Of a DNA stretch of 23,163 nt, positions 22,007-23,163 are shown piece after piece (positions within the stretch are counted from its first letter, which is position 1; each line of letters opens with the position of its first letter). Source of the DNA: Methanimicrococcus sp. (lineage in GTDB: Archaea; Halobacteriota; Methanosarcinia; Methanosarcinales; Methanosarcinaceae). The notes beneath the pieces are model-generated. The model worked only from the letters and a program-made list of their open reading frames with translations. It had not been told where the DNA came from and did not search any database. A program made the translations under genes and the position numbers. Location of the stretch: the NCBI GenBank assembly GCA_009783635.1, contig WRDC01000009.1:1-23163 (forward strand). Direction: 5' to 3'.

Positions 22007-23163
22007 TGAACATGAAAAAATCAAAAATCGCATCTATTGCAATGATTGGAATGCTTATATTCCTTTTTTTAATTCCAATAGCATCTGCCAATGAATTTCC
22101 CCCCATTATGTTTTCTAATGGAGTTCAGAACTTGACCATAAACATGAGCTATGACCCGAATAGTAGTTTCAATAGCTCTGAAAAAGTGGAAATTCATGCA
22201 GCTGCAAAAACATGGGAAGCACAAGGAAATAACACGACCGTTCTAAGGAAACCAAAATTTTATAACAGTAGTACTTACAATACAACAAATGGCGTTTCTT
22301 TTAAGAAAGGATCTTTAGAGTCAAACTATATAGCTATATGTTCCATCACTGCTTTCAACAATCAAGCGATCAATTACTCTCAGATCACATTTTCTACTAA
22401 TTATAATTGGACTACAAACCAAAGCCAAGCTGGATGGAAGAAGAATTTATTGGGTCAAAATTTGTATTATGTCTGTGATCTTCAATCAATTGCATTACAT
22501 GAACTAGGTCACAGTTTGGGAATAGGTCATAATTCATCAAATAATTCAAGCGATCCTGCAGTTATGAGTAGTCTAGCACAAGTGAATGGCAAACGAAATT
22601 TAACAGCTTGGGATGTGTATTGGTTCCAAATGATATATTATCATAATGGTTCCGGTAAGTCCTCAGGTAATCCAATCGGAAATGATTATTTGCATTTAAG
22701 AAACATGCTATATGAGGAACAAAACGACTATGAAATAAAATCAACAATATTCATTACTTATCCTCCTATGGATGATAATCAAATGGTGGACTTTTCTGAT
22801 TTAATTATTAGAGGATATGTTAAAGGAATCTCTTCTTCTTGGTGGAATACTTCAGATGGGGAAAGACCAACAACGGAGGAAATGTCTTCGTATTATCTTT
22901 TCCATGATGTTGTAATTACAGTAGACGAAGTTTACAAAGGAGAAATAAACAAAAGGGAGATCACCGTTCGCCAAATGGGTGGGTCGCTTGATGATGTTCA
23001 CCAAACTACTTCAGACCAGCAATATTATGAAGGAGAAGAAGTCATTTTGTATTTGGTTGAAGGAACATCAAACGATACGGCAAAGCCAAAACATTATTAT
23101 CAAATCAATGAAAGAGCACAACTTTTTGTTGTTGATGACAATTTGGCTATAAATGGTATTGGA
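22007..23163 (+). CDS. Secreted metzincin-type zinc metalloprotease, frameshifted at the signal peptide, 3' end outside window
   Basis: From 22042 the frame is open to the window edge. It begins with a hydrophobic signal (MIGMLIFLFLIPIASANEF) and contains HELGHSLGIGH at 22498-22530, the metzincin zinc motif HExxHxxGxxH, followed by a Met-turn-like DPAVMSS. Many N-x-S/T sites suggest an exported glycoprotein. A C-terminal region (VDEVYKGEINKREITVRQMGG) resembles a beta-rich secreted domain. The natural start appears to be ATG 22007 with GGAG at 21995-21998, but that frame stops after 12 codons (TGA, 22043-22045). One extra A in either A-run at 22016-22020 or 22023-22027 would join it to the main frame. 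The gene is therefore mutated, phase-variable, or wrong by one base in the assembly. Use of ATG 22042 alone would lack a ribosome site and the positive N-terminus. It is AT-rich relative to the rest of the window. Confidence 0.75.

Noticed and set aside
21394..23163. Insertion sequence or prophage in the AT-rich end
   Set aside because: No transposase, integrase, terminal inverted repeats or target duplication is visible; only a composition shift.

Overview
The window comes from a methylotrophic methanogenic archaeon that uses pyrrolysine, most likely a member of the Methanosarcinaceae (an inference). The evidence is a monomethylamine methyltransferase gene with an in-frame amber codon at the canonical position, methylamine-specific MtbA and RamA, a methyl-CoM reductase component A2 ATPase, a geranylgeranylglyceryl phosphate synthase for archaeal lipids, an archaeal clamp-loader small subunit and archaeal SecF-SecD. 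None of the 16 confidently called genes whose end is visible stops with TAG, as expected where amber is read as pyrrolysine.

Layout. 1-458: 3' part of the GGGP synthase gene. 565-2319: atwA-like twin-ABC ATPase. 2558-4189 (minus): ramA. 4861-5880: mtbA. 6838-8879: mtmC-mtmB. 9547-11597: a four-gene membrane operon, made of the methylamine permease mtmP and three small membrane proteins of 37, 88 and 83 residues. 11960-13006 (minus): RFC small subunit with degenerate ATPase motifs. 13295-16696: UvrD-like helicase fused to a RecB-like nuclease. 16896-19522 (minus): secF-secD. 19793-20248: dCMP deaminase, probably leaderless. 20296-21393 (minus): M42 aminopeptidase. From about 21400 the DNA becomes much more AT-rich and carries a secreted metzincin-type metalloprotease that runs off the window and has an apparent one-base frameshift in its signal peptide.

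The region 2558-11597 is a nearly complete monomethylamine-to-methyl-CoM module. MtmP and its small partners would import monomethylamine, MtmB moves the methyl group to the corrinoid of MtmC, MtbA transfers it to coenzyme M, and RamA reductively reactivates oxidised corrinoid. AtwA would help activate methyl-CoM reductase. The pyl genes for pyrrolysine are not in the window.

Two non-coding themes stand out. First, most intergenic gaps carry their own family of short tandem repeats, each with a different unit, and the helicase has an in-frame 12-bp repeat. Second, the leaders of mtbA, mtmC and the permease operon contain perfect inverted repeats. Some of these are mutually exclusive, and one folds the ribosome binding site of the first permease-operon gene into a hairpin. 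Three tandem hairpins with compensatory stem changes lie between the convergent helicase and secD genes.
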